NCBI GenBank assembly: GCA_014656015.1
Contig: BNBP01000003.1
Coordinates: 124,001-188,000, forward strand
Reading direction: 5' to 3'
DNA: 64,000 nucleotides
Source: Streptomyces griseoaurantiacus
GTDB taxonomy: Bacteria; Actinomycetota; Actinomycetes; Streptomycetales; Streptomycetaceae
Part shown: positions 7,523 to 15,215 of the stretch, piece after piece
How positions within the stretch are numbered: the stretch's first letter is position 1
Layout: each line of letters starts with the position of its first letter
Notes under the pieces: model-generated
Told to the model about the DNA's origin: nothing
Seen by the model: the letters and a program-made list of their open reading frames with translations, nothing else
Databases searched by the model: none
Translations under genes and position numbers: made by a program

Positions 7523-8005
7523 TCAGCCGATGGTGAAGCGCTGGTTCTGGGCGCCTCGGTCGCACCGGGCGGTGCGGTAGTAGCCGTCGTCCTGCTGGTA
7601 GAGGCAGCGGCCCGTGCCGACGCTCTGGAGCATGACGGCGCTGCGGGCGGCGGGCTGGACGGTGCGCCACTTCTGGTACGAGCCGCCGTTGCAGCGCAGG
7701 GGGTAGACGTCGCCCCGGTCGTTGCTGTCGAGACAGCGCCCCCAGAAGCTGTTCTTGAGAGTGGTGCCGGTGTTGAGGCGGCCGTTCCACTGCCACCGGA
7801 GGCTGCCGCGTCCGGTGGTGCAGCGGTCGGCCTTGAGGTGGGTCTCGTCGCTCTCGCGCAGGCAGGCACCGTAGCGGTAGTTCGCGAAGCGGCTCGTGGT
7901 GGTGGCGGTGGTGGAGGCCGAGGCGGGTGTGGAGGTGAGAAGGGGGAGGGCGAGGCCGGCTGCGGCGATGAGGGCGGTGAGGGCTTTCCGGGGCGATCGG
8001 CGCAC
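7523..8005 (-). CDS. secreted RICIN (beta-trefoil lectin) domain protein
   Basis: This 160-residue secreted protein consists of one ricin-type beta-trefoil. A basic N terminus (RRSPRKALTAL), a hydrophobic core and a site near PASAS give a Sec-type signal peptide of about 30 residues. The mature part has the three repeats, each marked by a Q-x-W-like element: LRWQWN, YQKWRTV and QNQRFTIG. There are six cysteines spaced as in RICIN subdomains. The GTG at 8005 has AAGGAGA 6 nt upstream. Such free-standing lectin modules bind plant or microbial glycans; no catalytic domain is attached. Confidence 0.85.
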   Translation of the reverse strand: MRRSPRKALTALIAAAGLALPLLTSTPASASTTATTTSRFANYRYGACLRESDETHLKADRCTTGRGSLRWQWNGRLNTGTTLKNSFWGRCLDSNDRGDVYPLRCNGGSYQKWRTVQPAARSAVMLQSVGTGRCLYQQDDGYYRTARCDRGAQNQRFTIG

Positions 8006-8246
8006 TGGTGGTCTCCTTGCGGTGGTGTCGGGAGGTACCTCGGCAGGATCCCCGAACGCCACCGCATGGACCTGAAAAATGGGGAAAAACCACCGGATCG
8101 AGCTGGTCGTGCCGGCCCATCCCGCAACTCCTGGTCGAGGCAGGTGAAATAGGCGAGACTCGCGGAACGGGCGAAGCGGTCGGCCTCGTCGACCCGGTCG
8201 AACAAACCGGTCGTACCGCTCCTGCCCGCGTCCTACCCTCGGCCCT

Positions 8247-9332
8247 ATGCAGACCATGGGTGGGGAACAGGTGACCGAGGCACTCGCGCACGCGGTGTCC
8301 GTGCTGGAGGCGGGCACCGGACGGGACTGGGCGGGGACCAAGGCCGGCGCGCTGGACTGGAGTTGCCGGTACACTGCGCAGCACGTCGCCGACACGCTGA
8401 TCGCCTACGCGGGGCGGCTCGCGACCGGGGCGCGCCGGCGGGTCCCCTTCGACACCGTCCTCCTCGACGAGGCCGACAACGCCGCCGTACTGGACGTGCT
8501 GCGCACCACCGGCGCCCTGCTCTCCGCCGCGATCGCCACCGCGCCCCGCGAGGCGCGCGCCTACCACGGGTTCCCGTACGGCAGCGCGAACCGCGAGGGC
8601 TTCGCCGCGATGGGCGTCACCGAAGTCCTGCTGCACACCCACGACATCGCCACCGGCCTCGGCCTGCCCTACGAGCCGCCGGAAGCGCTCTGCCGGGGCG
8701 TACTGGAGCGGATCTTCCCGCACGTGCGCCCCGGTCACGCCCCCTGGCCCACCCTGCGCTGGGCGACCGGCCGGGGCGACCTGCCCGGACGCGCCCCGGT
8801 CACCGAGTGGGAATGGCGCAACAACCTGGTGATCCCCGCCGCCCGCCTCACCCTCCAGGGCATCACTCCGGCGGCCGCCGCCGACCTGGCCGTGGGCGGC
8901 CCCGGCGGCTTCGCCTGGGTCGGGGACGGACCGTACGAGGGGGAGGGCGCGGAGGAGGCCGGCACCCGGACCGCCGCCGGGATGCTGCGGCAGACGTACG
9001 AGGCGGGGACGCACCGGCCGGAATGGGGGATGTTCGCGCTGGTCCGCAGGGAGGACGGCCGCGCGGTGGGGGCGATGGGCTTCCACGGGCCGCCGGACGA
9101 GGAGGGACGCGTCGAAGTCGGCTACGACCTGGCCCCCTCCGCCCGCGGCCACGGCTACGCCACGGAGGCGCTGCGCGCGCTGGCCTCCTGGGCGGCCGCC
9201 CGCGAGGACGTGCGGACGGTCTTCGCGAAGACGGCCCCCGCCAACACCGCCTCCCAGGCGGTACTGACCCGCGCGGGCTTCACCCGCGTCCCGGCCGAGG
9301 GCGTGCTGCGCCTCTACGAACTGCTCGGGTGA
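8247..9332 (+). CDS. maleylpyruvate-isomerase-like / GNAT fusion protein
   Basis: This 361-residue two-domain protein has an N-terminal half (about 10-200) with the DinB/mycothiol-dependent maleylpyruvate isomerase-like fold (HVADTLIAYAGRL, then VTEVLLHTHDIATGLGLPY with the metal histidines). The C-terminal half (about 205-361) is a GNAT acetyltransferase (VEVGYDLAPSARGHGYATEA, then TAPANTASQAVLTRAGF). The fusion is seen in other streptomycetes and suggests acetylation linked to thiol-dependent chemistry, but the substrate is unknown. The ATG at 8247 is the natural start. The 3' end overlaps the convergent DUF4031 gene by 19 nt. Confidence 0.82.
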   Translation: MQTMGGEQVTEALAHAVSVLEAGTGRDWAGTKAGALDWSCRYTAQHVADTLIAYAGRLATGARRRVPFDTVLLDEADNAAVLDVLRTTGALLSAAIATAPREARAYHGFPYGSANREGFAAMGVTEVLLHTHDIATGLGLPYEPPEALCRGVLERIFPHVRPGHAPWPTLRWATGRGDLPGRAPVTEWEWRNNLVIPAARLTLQGITPAAAADLAVGGPGGFAWVGDGPYEGEGAEEAGTRTAAGMLRQTYEAGTHRPEWGMFALVRREDGRAVGAMGFHGPPDEEGRVEVGYDLAPSARGHGYATEALRALASWAAAREDVRTVFAKTAPANTASQAVLTRAGFTRVPAEGVLRLYELLG

Positions 9333-9628
9333 GGCGTCGGGTGCGTCGGGTGCGGCCGGGCGTGCGGGACGGCGCCCTTGCGCCGCCGCAGCCCCGCGAG
9401 CGTCAGCAGCCGCACCACCTCCCGGCTGCTCACCTGCACCGCGCCCGCGCCCACCGCGTCCGCGTACCGGTGGGAGGGGAGGTCGTAGTGGTCGCGCTCG
9501 AAGGCGCGCCGGGGGACGCCCATCGCCTCGGCGAACGCGTGCAGTTCCTCGTAGGAGACGTCGCTGACCAGGTGCGACCACAGACGGCCGTGGCCGGGCC
9601 AGGTGGGCGGGTCGACGTAGATCGTCAC
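9314..9628 (-). CDS. DUF4031 domain protein
   Basis: This 104-residue protein matches DUF4031. The N terminus MTIYVDPPTWPGHGRLWSHL and the following FAEAMGVPRRAFERDHYDLP are diagnostic. A disordered His/Pro-rich tail closes the protein. It starts at the GTG at 9628, which overlaps the stop of the upstream gene in a 4-nt GTGA, so translation is coupled. No function is established for the family. Confidence 0.85.
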   Translation of the reverse strand: MTIYVDPPTWPGHGRLWSHLVSDVSYEELHAFAEAMGVPRRAFERDHYDLPSHRYADAVGAGAVQVSSREVVRLLTLAGLRRRKGAVPHARPHPTHPTPHPSSS

Positions 9629-10026
9629 GAGCGGCGCTTCCCGCCCGTCACCGCCGCGAGCGAGCCCACCGACGCGACCTTCACGCCCGCCTTGTGGCAC
9701 ACCCAGTGCGGGTCGGGGCCCAACTCCGGCTCCACCTCCAGCGCGTGCGGGTCGCCGGTGGGGCAGACCGGGCACAGCGGCCAGCGGCCGTACTTCTCCA
9801 GCAGCGCGTCCTGCACGTCCTGCGCGACCAGGCCCGCCACGAAACTGGACCCGTCGGGCCACTGCTCCACCCACCAGCGGCGCTGGGTGACGGAGTCCTC
9901 GACGAGCGAGACGACGTCGGCCTGGGCGACGTCCCCCGCGACCAGGTCGGCGAGCACGCGCGCGCGGGCCGTGTGGAGCACCTGCTCCAACGGGCCGATG
10001 GAGGGGGACGGGCCTGTGGGATTCAT
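9625..10026 (-). CDS. conserved hypothetical protein
   Basis: This 133-residue protein starts at the ATG at 10026 (MNPTGPSPSIGPLEQVLHTA). It is helical, with a mid segment VTQRRWWVEQWPDGSSFVAGL and a cysteine pair in LCPVCPTGDPHALEVEPELG, then HWVCHKAG: Cys-x2-Cys and a later Cys/His, suggesting metal binding. I do not recognise a named family. It forms a two-gene operon with the DUF4031 gene (GTGA overlap) and diverges from rpiR, whose promoter lies only 20 nt upstream. Confidence 0.72.
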   Translation of the reverse strand: MNPTGPSPSIGPLEQVLHTARARVLADLVAGDVAQADVVSLVEDSVTQRRWWVEQWPDGSSFVAGLVAQDVQDALLEKYGRWPLCPVCPTGDPHALEVEPELGPDPHWVCHKAGVKVASVGSLAAVTGGKRRS

Positions 10027-10045
10027 GCACCCATTGTGCGCACTC

Positions 10046-10077
10046 TTGACCGCGCCACCGCATCGAAAATATCTTTC
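10046..10077 (+). promoter_or_regulatory. rpiR promoter with operator-like palindrome; leaderless start
   Basis: TTGACC (10046-10051) and TATCTT (10070-10075) are separated by 18 nt, a good vegetative promoter. The palindrome GAAAATATCTTTC (10065-10077) overlaps the -10 element. Transcription would begin about 7 nt downstream, at the GTG start of rpiR (10083), so the mRNA is probably leaderless. A second GAAACTTTC palindrome lies at the start of the gene. Confidence 0.6.
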
Positions 10078-10082
10078 AGCGT

Positions 10083-11048
10083 GTGAGGTATGAGGTGAAG
10101 GAAACTTTCGCGAGGCCCGCCGCACCGACCGCGCCCGCCCCTCCGGCCGCCGCGCCCGCGCCGCCCGCCCCCGCCGCGCTCGCGGCCAAGGTGCGCACGC
10201 TCGCGCCGTCGATGACCCGTTCGATGCAGCGCGTCGCCGAGACCGTCGCCGCCGACCCGGCCGGCTGCGCCGCGCTCACCGTCACCGGCCTCGCCGCCCG
10301 CACCGGCACCAGCGAGGCCACCGTCGTGCGCACCGCCCGGCTGCTCGGCTACCCCGGCTACCGTGACCTGCGGCTCGCGCTCGCCGGGCTCGCCGCCCAC
10401 CAGGAGTCCGGCCGGGCCCCCGCCGTCACCGCCGACATCGCGGTGGACGACCCGCTCGCCGACGTCGTCGCCAAACTCGCCCACGACGAGCGGCAGACCC
10501 TCGCCGACACCGCCGCAGGACTGGACACCGCCCAGCTCGGCGCGGCCGTCGCCGCGCTCGCGGCGGCCCGCCGGATCGACGTGTACGGGGTGGGCGCCTC
10601 CGGGCTCGTCGCCCAGGACCTCACCCAGAAGCTGCTGCGCATAGGGCTCATGGCGCAGGCCCACAGCGACCCCCACCTCGCCGTCACCAACGCGGTGCTG
10701 CTGCGGGCGAAGGACGTGGCGGTCGCGATCACCCATTCGGGTTCCACCGGGGACGTGATCGAGCCGCTGCGGGTCGCCTTCGAGCGCGGTGCCACCACGA
10801 TCGCGATCACCGGCCGGCCGGGCGGCCCGGTCGCGCAGTACGCCGATCACATACTGACCACGTCCACCGCCCGGGAGAGCGAGCTGCGGCCGGCCGCGAT
10901 GTCCTCGCGCACGAGCCAGCTCCTCGTCGTGGACTGCCTGTTCATAGGGGTCGCCCAGCGCACGTACGAGACGGCGGCGCCCGCCCTCGCCGCCTCCTAC
11001 GAGGCGCTCGCACACCGCCACGCGCCCCGCGGCGGCACCTCCCGCTGA
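10083..11048 (+). CDS. MurR/RpiR family transcriptional regulator
   Basis: This 321-residue RpiR-type regulator has an N-terminal helix-turn-helix domain (about 35-105: SMTRSMQRVAETVAADPAG, TVTGLAARTGTSEATVVRTA, GYPGYRDLRLALAGL) and a C-terminal SIS sugar-phosphate domain (about 145-275: RIDVYGVGASGLVAQDL, AVAITHSGSTGDVIEPL). An Ala/Pro-rich stretch precedes the HTH. It sits upstream of murQ in the same direction, so it most likely senses an N-acetylmuramic acid or related sugar phosphate and controls both genes. The GTG at 10083 is supported by promoter spacing rather than by a ribosome-binding site. Confidence 0.9.
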   Translation: MRYEVKETFARPAAPTAPAPPAAAPAPPAPAALAAKVRTLAPSMTRSMQRVAETVAADPAGCAALTVTGLAARTGTSEATVVRTARLLGYPGYRDLRLALAGLAAHQESGRAPAVTADIAVDDPLADVVAKLAHDERQTLADTAAGLDTAQLGAAVAALAAARRIDVYGVGASGLVAQDLTQKLLRIGLMAQAHSDPHLAVTNAVLLRAKDVAVAITHSGSTGDVIEPLRVAFERGATTIAITGRPGGPVAQYADHILTTSTARESELRPAAMSSRTSQLLVVDCLFIGVAQRTYETAAPALAASYEALAHRHAPRGGTSR

Positions 11049-11144
11049 CCCGGCCCCGCCCGCAGGCCCCGCATGCCGGTCCCGCACGCCGGGTTCGCAC
11101 GCCCGGCCCGGTCCCGCACCCTCCCCGGAAAGAGCCGCACCACC

Positions 11145-12092
11145 ATGACCTCTCCCGCGTCCGAAGACGCCCCCCGCGCGCTGCGCGCCCAGTTGGAGAC
11201 CCTGACGACAGAGGCGTTCCGCCCGGAGCTGGCCGGCATCGACCAGCTCTCCACGCTGGAGATCGCCACCCTGATGAACGGCGAGGACGCCACCGTCCCG
11301 GCCGCCGTCGCCGCCCGGCTGCCCGAGATCGCCGCCGCGATCGACGCCGTCGCCGCCCGCATGGCCCGGGGCGGCCGGCTCCTCTACGCGGGCGCCGGCA
11401 CCGCCGGGCGGCTCGGCGTGCTCGACGCCTCCGAGTGCCCGCCCACCTTCAACACCGAGCCCTCGCGGGTGGTGGGCCTGATCGCGGGCGGCCCCGGCGC
11501 CGTCGTCACCTCCGTGGAGGGCGCCGAGGACTCCCGGGCGCTCGCCGAGGACGACCTGCGGGCGCTGGACCTCACCCCCGAGGACACGGTGGTCGGCATC
11601 TCCGCCTCCGGACGCACCCCGTACGCCATCGGCGCCGTCGAACACGCCCGCGCGCGGGGGGCGTTGACGATCGGGCTGGCCTGCAACGCGGGCAGCGCGC
11701 TCGCCGCCGCGGCGGAGCACGGCATCGAGGTCGTCGTCGGCCCCGAACTCCTCACCGGCTCCACGCGCCTGAAGGCGGGCACGGCGCAGAAGCTGGTCCT
11801 CAACATGCTGTCGACGATCACGATGATCCGGCTCGGCAAGACCTACGGGAACCTGATGGTCGACGTGCGCGCCTCCAACGAGAAGCTGCGCGCCCGCTCC
11901 CACCGCATCGTCTCCCTCGCCACGGACGCGCCGGACGAGGAGATCGAGGCCGCCCTGAGGGCGAGCGACGGCGAGGTCAAGAACGCGATCCTGATGCTCC
12001 TCGCCGGTGTCGGCGCCGCGCGGGCCGCGCGCCTGCTCGACGAGAACGGCGGGCACCTGCGGGCCGCGCTCAAGGCGGCGGGCACCGCCTGA
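11145..12092 (+). CDS. murQ: N-acetylmuramic acid 6-phosphate etherase
   Basis: This 315-residue enzyme cleaves the lactyl ether of N-acetylmuramic acid 6-phosphate to give GlcNAc-6-phosphate and D-lactate in peptidoglycan recycling (cytoplasmic). The SIS-domain signatures are clear: GGRLLYAGAGTAGRLGVLDA, SECPPTFN, VVGISASGRTPYAIGA and TGSTRLKAGTAQKLVLNM, with EVKNAILMLLAGV in the C-terminal domain. Length and architecture are standard. The ATG at 11145 follows a 96-nt gap after rpiR that may carry its own leader. With rpiR it forms a small amino-sugar salvage unit. Confidence 0.95.
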   Translation: MTSPASEDAPRALRAQLETLTTEAFRPELAGIDQLSTLEIATLMNGEDATVPAAVAARLPEIAAAIDAVAARMARGGRLLYAGAGTAGRLGVLDASECPPTFNTEPSRVVGLIAGGPGAVVTSVEGAEDSRALAEDDLRALDLTPEDTVVGISASGRTPYAIGAVEHARARGALTIGLACNAGSALAAAAEHGIEVVVGPELLTGSTRLKAGTAQKLVLNMLSTITMIRLGKTYGNLMVDVRASNEKLRARSHRIVSLATDAPDEEIEAALRASDGEVKNAILMLLAGVGAARAARLLDENGGHLRAALKAAGTA

Positions 12093-12114
12093 CCTCCCCC
12101 CGGCCGGTGGGCGC

Positions 12115-12795
12115 TCAGCTCGCCAGGCCGTGGCGGAAGGCGTAGACGACCGCCTGGACGCGGTCGCGCAGGTTCAGCTTGGTGAGGATGCGGGAGACGA
12201 ACGTCTTCACCGTCTCCTGACTGATGACGAGGGTGGCGGCGATCTCGCTGTTGGACAGGCCGTCCGCGATCAGCCGCAGCACCTCCAGCTCGCGGGGGGT
12301 GAGCGGAATGTCCTCGGGGGCGCCGTCGGTGGGCCGGATCCGGGTCGCGTACCGGCCGACGAGCTGGCGGGTGACGTCGGGGTCGAGGAGCGCCGCGCCC
12401 ATCGCGACCGTGCGGATGCCGTGCAGCAGGCGGTCGGGCGGGGCGTCCTTGAGGAGGAAGCCGCTCGCCCCGGCGCGCAGCGCCTCGTAGACGTACTCGT
12501 CCAGGTTGAACGTGGTGACCACGAGGACCTTGACGGGGTGGGCGACCCCGGCCCCCGCCAGCAGGCGGGTGGCCTCCAGGCCGTCGAGGACGGGCATGCG
12601 GATGTCCATGACCACGACGTCAGGGTCGAGTTTGCGGGCGAGGTCGACGCCGGTCCGCCCGTCGCCGCACTCGCCCACCACCTCCATGTCGGGCTGGGCG
12701 TCGATGATGGTGACCAGGCCCATGCGGATCAGTGCCTGGTCGTCGCAGACGAGCACCCGGGTCGGCGCGGTCCCCGACGGCGGAGGTGTGTTCAC
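12115..12795 (-). CDS. NarL/FixJ-type response regulator
   Basis: This 226-residue response regulator has a receiver domain (about 12-130) with the acidic pair Asp18-Asp19, the phosphorylated Asp64 (VVVMDIRMP), the Thr in VVTTF and the Lys in FLLKDAPP. A LuxR-type HTH occupies about 160-222 (LTPRELEVLRLIADGLSNSEIA, then TVKTFVSRILTKLNL). It is encoded directly after its cognate kinase with a 4-nt GTGA overlap; the GTG at 12795 is therefore the start. It ends the CPBP-kinase-regulator operon. Target genes are unknown. Confidence 0.94.
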   Translation of the reverse strand: MNTPPPSGTAPTRVLVCDDQALIRMGLVTIIDAQPDMEVVGECGDGRTGVDLARKLDPDVVVMDIRMPVLDGLEATRLLAGAGVAHPVKVLVVTTFNLDEYVYEALRAGASGFLLKDAPPDRLLHGIRTVAMGAALLDPDVTRQLVGRYATRIRPTDGAPEDIPLTPRELEVLRLIADGLSNSEIAATLVISQETVKTFVSRILTKLNLRDRVQAVVYAFRHGLAS

Positions 12796-14117
12796 GAGCG
12801 GCTCCCGGCCGGGATGCGCGCCCGGACGACGAAGCCGCCGCCCTCGGCGGCGCCCGCGCTGAAGTCCCCGCCCAGCATGTCGACCCGCTCGCGCAGGCCG
12901 ACCAGCCCTCGCCCGCTGCCGCCGACGGCGGCAGCCCGCGAGCCGGTGCCGTCCGTACTGACCTCCACGCTGATCTCCCTCTCGCCGTGCCGCACGGTGA
13001 CCCAAGTGCGGCTGCCGTGAGCGTACTTGAGGGCGTTGGTCAGCGCTTCCTGCACCACCCGGTAGGCCACGAGATCGGGGCTGCCGGTGGTCTCCGGCGG
13101 GGTGCCCTCCTCGGTGAACTCCACCGGCTGGCCCGCCCGGCGGGTCTGCTCCACGAGGGTCAGGACGCGGCCGACGGCGGGTGTCCTCGGCTCGGCCGGG
13201 GCATCGCCGCCGCTGCCCGTGCCGTGATCGGGGTTGAGCAGGTCCAGGAGGTGCCGCAGATCGGTGATCGCCCGGCGCCCCGTGTCGGAGACCGCGCTCA
13301 GGGACTGCTCCAGCCGTTCCGGGGCGGCGGTCAGATAGCGGGCGGCCTCCGCCTGCACCACCATCGCCGTCACGTGGTGGGTCACGACGTCGTGCAGCTC
13401 ACGCGCTATCCGGGTGCGTTCGGCGGTGCGCGTCTCCACCGCGACCCGCATGCGGCGCTCGGCCTCCGCGCGGCGGGTGGTGCGCAGCCAGCCACCGGCG
13501 CCCCAGGCCAGGCCCAGCGCCATGAAGAAGGTCACGAACTCCGTGGGGGTCTCGCCCGTGCCGAGGTGGCTGAGGGCCACCGCCAGCGCCACGTACGCCA
13601 CGGTGAGGCCGACCACGACGCTCCGGCGGAACCGTTCCAGGTGCGAGCCGGTACTCAGCAGCACGACGCCCATCGCGGAGGCCGCGAAGGTGTGGTAGCC
13701 GAGGAGCTGGTCGGTGGCGAACCCGGCGGACACCAGGGCCAGGGAGAGGGCCGGCCACCGCCGGCGCACCGCCAGGGGCAGGGTCTCGAGGAGGATCACC
13801 ACGACGGCCAGCGCGTCGTGCGGGCGGTCGGGGACACCCCCGATGACCGTTCCGTTGCTGCGGAGCGCCGGGAGGAAGGAACCGATCAGGAGGGCCAGTC
13901 CGAAGGGGAGGTCCCGGACGACGACGTCCAGCCGGTACCAGACGGCGCCCAGCTTCTTCCGGATCCTGCCCAGACGGTGTCGGATGCCGTCCAGGCGGTC
14001 CCGCTTCACCAACGGCCGGAGCCGGAGCCCGGTCGGCCGGTGCCCGGCACCGCTCTCGCGGTGTCCGGCTCCGTCCCTCCCGTACTCCGGCGAACCGGCG
14101 GATCGCTGCTGTCCCAT
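12792..14117 (-). CDS. membrane sensor histidine kinase (HisKA_3 type)
   Basis: This 441-residue kinase has a basic cytoplasmic N-terminal region (to about 65), then four to five hydrophobic segments (for example LPFGLALLIGSFL, LAVVVILLETLPLAV, FAASAMGVVLLS, VVGLTVAYVALAVAL, FFMALGLAWGAG). These are followed by the HisKA_3 dimerisation helix with the phospho-His in RIARELHDVVTHHVTAM and an HATPase_c domain (VVQEALTNALKYA, GRGLVGLRERV). No extracellular sensor domain of any size is present, so it is an intramembrane-sensing type. The ATG overlaps the stop of the CPBP gene (TGATG). Confidence 0.92.
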   Translation of the reverse strand: MGQQRSAGSPEYGRDGAGHRESGAGHRPTGLRLRPLVKRDRLDGIRHRLGRIRKKLGAVWYRLDVVVRDLPFGLALLIGSFLPALRSNGTVIGGVPDRPHDALAVVVILLETLPLAVRRRWPALSLALVSAGFATDQLLGYHTFAASAMGVVLLSTGSHLERFRRSVVVGLTVAYVALAVALSHLGTGETPTEFVTFFMALGLAWGAGGWLRTTRRAEAERRMRVAVETRTAERTRIARELHDVVTHHVTAMVVQAEAARYLTAAPERLEQSLSAVSDTGRRAITDLRHLLDLLNPDHGTGSGGDAPAEPRTPAVGRVLTLVEQTRRAGQPVEFTEEGTPPETTGSPDLVAYRVVQEALTNALKYAHGSRTWVTVRHGEREISVEVSTDGTGSRAAAVGGSGRGLVGLRERVDMLGGDFSAGAAEGGGFVVRARIPAGSRS

Positions 14118-14959
14118 CACCGGGCCAGGGCGGCGAGGGTGTCGACGCGCTCGGCGCGGCGCAGCGGGACGATGTGGCCGCGGCGGTGGGCCACGATCAG
14201 GAAGATGACCGTCAGCAGCGTGCCGAAGACCACCGCGTAGATGCTCGCCTCGGGGCCGAACTCGCCGCCGGTGATGATCTCCTTGCCCGAGAGGCTGGAC
14301 TTCAGCAGGCCGTGGGTGTCGCCGTTGCCGGAGACCTGGGTGCTGAAGATGCCGGACTCCATGAAGTTCCAGGCGAAGTGCACGCCCATCGGCAGCCACA
14401 GGTTGCGGGTGGCGGCGTACCCGGCGGCGAGCATGGCGCCGGCCTCGATGGAGATGGCCGCGGCACCGGCGAGGGTGGCGTCGTCGTTGAGGAGGTGCAT
14501 GCCGCCGAACACGAGACCGGACAGTACCAGGGCGACGTAGGTGCCCAGGCCCCGTTCCACGAGGCGGAACAGCAGGCCGCGGAAGACGATCTCCTCCGTG
14601 CAGGCGGCGCCGGCCATGAAGCCGATCAGGCCGATGGCTCCGGACACCGAGTCGATGCCGTCGACCTTGTAGTCACCGAGGAAGTAGATGTTGCTGATGA
14701 CGCAGAGGAACATCAGCGAGCCGAAGACCAGGCCCCAGAACGTGGCGTTCGTCGCGCCCTTCGACTGGAGTTCGGTGACCTCGCGGTTCTCGGTGCGTCC
14801 CACGATCCACCGGTAGACGAACACCATCGCCGCGACGGTGAAGGCGCCGGCCAGGAGCGACAGCCAGGGATTGTCCTTCACCCCGTTGATGACGCCGCCG
14901 CAGACCGCGTAGACCGCGAACACGACGACTATCTGCAGGATGATCTTCAGGGCTTTCAT
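14117..14959 (-). CDS. CPBP family intramembrane metalloprotease
   Basis: This 280-residue polytopic CAAX-protease/bacteriocin-processing (Abi) protein carries motif 1 EEIVFRGLLFR, motif 2 LVFGGMHLLND and motif 3 LWLPMGVHFAWNF, supplying the catalytic Glu and metal-binding His residues. About eight hydrophobic segments span the chain. It is the first gene of a coupled operon with a histidine kinase and response regulator (TGATG, then GTGA). That suggests it processes or monitors the kinase or a membrane signal, but this is inference. It begins at the ATG at 14959. Confidence 0.9.
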   Translation of the reverse strand: MKALKIILQIVVVFAVYAVCGGVINGVKDNPWLSLLAGAFTVAAMVFVYRWIVGRTENREVTELQSKGATNATFWGLVFGSLMFLCVISNIYFLGDYKVDGIDSVSGAIGLIGFMAGAACTEEIVFRGLLFRLVERGLGTYVALVLSGLVFGGMHLLNDDATLAGAAAISIEAGAMLAAGYAATRNLWLPMGVHFAWNFMESGIFSTQVSGNGDTHGLLKSSLSGKEIITGGEFGPEASIYAVVFGTLLTVIFLIVAHRRGHIVPLRRAERVDTLAALAR

Positions 14960-15130
14960 GACGTGGGCTCCCTCTGCCGGTTCCGACTCCGGTTCCTTCT
15001 CCGGCCCGCGGCCCGGCGTTCCGCGGTGAACTGAACACTAGGGATTCGATGTCGGGGAATCGTCACCGTGCAGTGGACACTCGCCTGTAGCTCGCACGGG
15101 GGACAGGGGGGGGATCCGTTACACGGAAGA

Positions 15131-15167
15131 GGCCCCAACTGCGCGCACTTGAGCGTCAGTTGGGGCC
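15131..15167 (-). terminator. intrinsic terminator of the sigma/CU044_5270 operon
   Basis: GGCCCCAACTG (15131-15141) and CAGTTGGGGCC (15157-15167) form a perfect 11-bp stem with a 15-nt loop, 49 nt downstream of the stop of the CU044_5270-type gene. There is no U-tract, as is usual in this genus. Confidence 0.75.
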
Positions 15168-15215
15168 CCGATCAGGTAGGTGGCAAGATCACGTCTCCAT
15201 CACCACCTCGGCAGG

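Noticed and set aside
5376..9581. 1401-codon minus-strand ORF
   Set aside because: It spans several well-supported genes on both strands and is a GC-driven artefact.
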